From contig OY365819.1 of NCBI GenBank assembly GCA_959347315.1, forward strand, positions 25,945,995 to 26,009,994: a DNA stretch of 64,000 nt, in the 5' to 3' direction. The translations under genes were made by a program, and so were the position numbers. Origin of the DNA: Bimastos eiseni (taxonomy: Eukaryota > Annelida > Clitellata > Crassiclitellata > Lumbricidae). A model generated the notes under the pieces. It did no database searches. It saw only the letters and a program-made list of their open reading frames with translations, and was not told the DNA's origin. Positions 62,468 through 64,000 of the stretch are shown piece after piece. The stretch's first letter is position 1; every line of letters starts with the position of its first letter.

Positions 62468-63142
62468 AGGGCTCCTCACTATGACCCCTTAATTATTTTT
62501 AAGTCTAACGAATTTGTATGTTTAATAGTCAAACAATCTTTATTCACGGCAATTAATCCTAAGCTACCCGCTGCGGCTTACATTTATTAATCACGATTAT
62601 ACAACAAATAAACGAATTTTATAATCTACCAAACATCAAACAACCCTTAAAAAACTGCACTAATTATATAGTTAGGTAATGACAGATTTTGACCAAATTT
62701 CTTAGCTACTTTGTTATCTATTCTTCCTAGCACAGCGCTATAAAAATGTACTCCAGCCGAATGCCGTCAGTTATAATGCATTCGCGCTATCGCCAGTTCT
62801 GGACAAAAGTTAATCACATTTATTTTTGTGCACATTCGAAATTTCCAGACGACACTTGCACCACGCAAGTCGCAATACTTCTCTTATCAATTTCGCTAAG
62901 TTTTCTACACGGAACTAATCGCGAATATGACCTTTTAATGAACTTTTACCGACTCGCTAACTTCCACCCTTCTAGAACTTCGACCATTTCAACACAACAA
63001 AATGGCCGCTCACGCGTCACCTACGCAATAGAAAAATAGGTGGCGCCTCAAGCGACTACATCGAGAGCTTTAGCTGCGGGCCCCATTAGGCTCAGCAGCG
63101 AAAGCTCGAGGGAGACCGTTGCGCAGGGGCATTTGCGCAACA
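62119..63142 (-). repeat. LTR3 (5' LTR of copy B), 1024 bp
   Basis: Begins (minus strand) TGTTGCGCAAAT and ends CCTGACA. Its outer edge touches the right TAAT duplication at 63143. It should carry the promoter of the array; the palindromic 'GTTGCGCAAATGCCCC' and 'TGCGCAAC' lie at the outer edge. Confidence 0.9.
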
Positions 63143-63146
63143 TAAT
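63143..63146. repeat. 4-bp target site duplication, right (TAAT)
   Basis: Matches 46145-46148 and forms the 'AAT' codon of the interrupted LINE frame. Confidence 0.9.
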
Positions 63147-63540
63147 CATCTATTTGGTGATGATGTAGAAGTATTTGTTCACGGTCTCCCATCATCCCAG
63201 TTGCTATTAATTGAGAGTAATCAATCGCTATCTAACCTTCTTGACTCCTTGATGTTATCTAATACTTTGGCTTCATTCAGTTTCCACCCTCGGTCCACTT
63301 CGTTTGTTCAGACCTCACCTCTTGGTTCCTCGATCTAGAACAACTATGGCTCAGTCTCGGTCTCCTGCTTCAATTGGTCCCTCCCTCTCTGTGGAATGTG
63401 TTTTCTCCATCTCTTCGCTCTTAAATTCTATCTGGCAGTCTCTCATCCTTCTTCGCTTGTCACAAAACCTACTTCCTCTCGCGGAGGCTTGAGCACTGGC
63501 AGTGCCTCTGAACGGTTCACCCTACCAGCCAAACGTTATA
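63147..63540 (+). pseudogene. LINE reverse transcriptase, right half and C-terminus
   Basis: Continues from 46148: 'HLFGDDVEVFVHGLPSSQLL' holds the RT catalytic site as FGDD. After a deletion and shifts come 'VPRSRTTMAQSRSPASIGPS' and 'RGGLSTGSASER', the usual C-terminal end of this CR1-like LINE. The same ending is seen at 34180-34560, so both are probably one family. Confidence 0.75.
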
Positions 63541-64000
63541 GATAATTTAAAATAAGCTCAATTTCTTTTTGCTTGATAACACCTCCACGCATTGAATGTC
63601 TGTGTTGGGTGTCTGTTGAATGAATGCTGCAATGAGCCCTTAGCTAATGCACCAGTTGTTTCTTCTATCTATTTGTATTTGCGTGCTCTGTGAATGTTAT
63701 CAATATCGGTAGCCCATCGCCAGTTTCTAAATTCTACACAGGGACCTCTAGTTAGCGGGATCTATGACACCTTGGGGATCCCCTGTGTAACCACTGACCA
63801 GATTGTTCATTTTTTTAAATTATAGTTTTATTATTTTTTGTGTGATTTGGTTACCAAATAAATTGAATAGATTCATATAGCGCAACTCACAGAATACTAT
63901 TCAGGTCCTGCGTTGGCTCTCTGTCCATCAGCGCACAGAGTCGATTTCTTAGTATTGTGGTGCAAGGTAGGTCTTGCTTCTACTTACCTGCTTGAACCTT
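63541..64000. other. No recognised gene or element
   Basis: Right edge of the window, about 460 bp. 'AATAAATTG' at 63858 could be a LINE 3' signal. Nothing else is seen. Confidence 0.5.

Larger units (their letters stand above)
46149..63142 (-). mobile_element. Ty3/gypsy retrotransposon tandem array, LTR-internal-LTR-internal-LTR
   Basis: Total length 16,994 bp equals two periods of 7985 bp plus one LTR of 1024 bp. The array lies on the minus strand inside a single TAAT duplication. The two internal parts encode identical proteins. Two base differences were seen between LTR1 and the others (46187 G versus 54172 C; 46211 G versus 54196 A); LTR2 agrees with LTR3 at both. The likely origin is insertion of one element followed by unequal exchange between its LTRs, which would make LTR2 a hybrid. 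Assembly duplication is the alternative. The RT-RNase H-integrase order assigns it to Ty3/gypsy (Metaviridae-like); no envelope frame exists. Confidence 0.9.

Noticed and set aside
62482..63142. A shorter LTR of 661 bp beginning at TGACCCC, just upstream of the gag ATG
   Set aside because: It would leave 46149-46481 as an unexplained partial internal piece and give no primer site. The 1024-bp LTR ends at TG/CA, abuts TAAT on the left, and is followed by a tRNA-Leu-type primer site.

Overview
The window is intron-rich, repeat-dense, AT-leaning DNA from an animal, most likely a marine invertebrate. The basis is metazoan VWA and NHL-type domains, phase-matched introns, and animal mobile elements (CR1/L2-like and endonuclease-type LINEs, hAT, pogo, mariner and piggyBac-like DNA elements, Ty3/gypsy). 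No species can be named from sequence alone. Most of the window is mobile DNA. Only three pieces look like host genes, and all intron-containing models below were assembled by eye from splice sites and reading phase.

Host genes. (1) Positions 1-258 (+) are the 3' end of an NHL/beta-propeller-like coding region. (2) A two-exon gene on the minus strand (24379-24319 and 22785-22646) encodes a 66-residue secreted precursor: signal peptide, short propeptide, Lys-Arg site and a five-cysteine peptide. A TATA box lies upstream and two hairpins lie downstream. (3) A minus-strand gene spans 41350 to 31690: two tandem VWA modules of two exons each, one transmembrane exon, and a long cytoplasmic tail exon. 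The tail carries a ladder of 11-residue repeats, many with a tyrosine in an SH2-ligand-like context. Every junction is phase 1. This candidate single-pass adhesion or signalling receptor is the most interesting content of the window; its 5' end was not found.

Layout. 0-2 kb: NHL end and a 5'-truncated LINE. 2.8-8.3 kb: palindromic satellite, decayed ZMYM1-like hAT, a complete but frameshifted hAT with perfect 8-bp target duplication, and a pogo-like remnant. 8.3-14.9 kb: tandem repeats, a foldback element with a 201-bp end unit amplified four times, a piggyBac-like MITE, a perfect palindrome and a VWA exon remnant. 16.3-18.2 kb: L2/CR1-like LINE. 19-22.6 kb: non-autonomous DNA elements and inverted repeats. 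22.6-25.2 kb: peptide gene. 25.7-30 kb: foldback element and a restriction-like-endonuclease LINE with a YLDD reverse transcriptase. 31.7-42.5 kb: VWA receptor gene with introns full of repeats and a 2.4-2.8 kb tandem duplication. 44.6-45.3 kb: mariner-like remnant.

46.1-63.1 kb is one Ty3/gypsy insertion in the form LTR-internal-LTR-internal-LTR (period 7985 bp). It is flanked by a single 4-bp duplication (TAAT) and splits an older LINE. Its gag frame starts inside the LTR and runs through a tRNA-Leu-type primer binding site.
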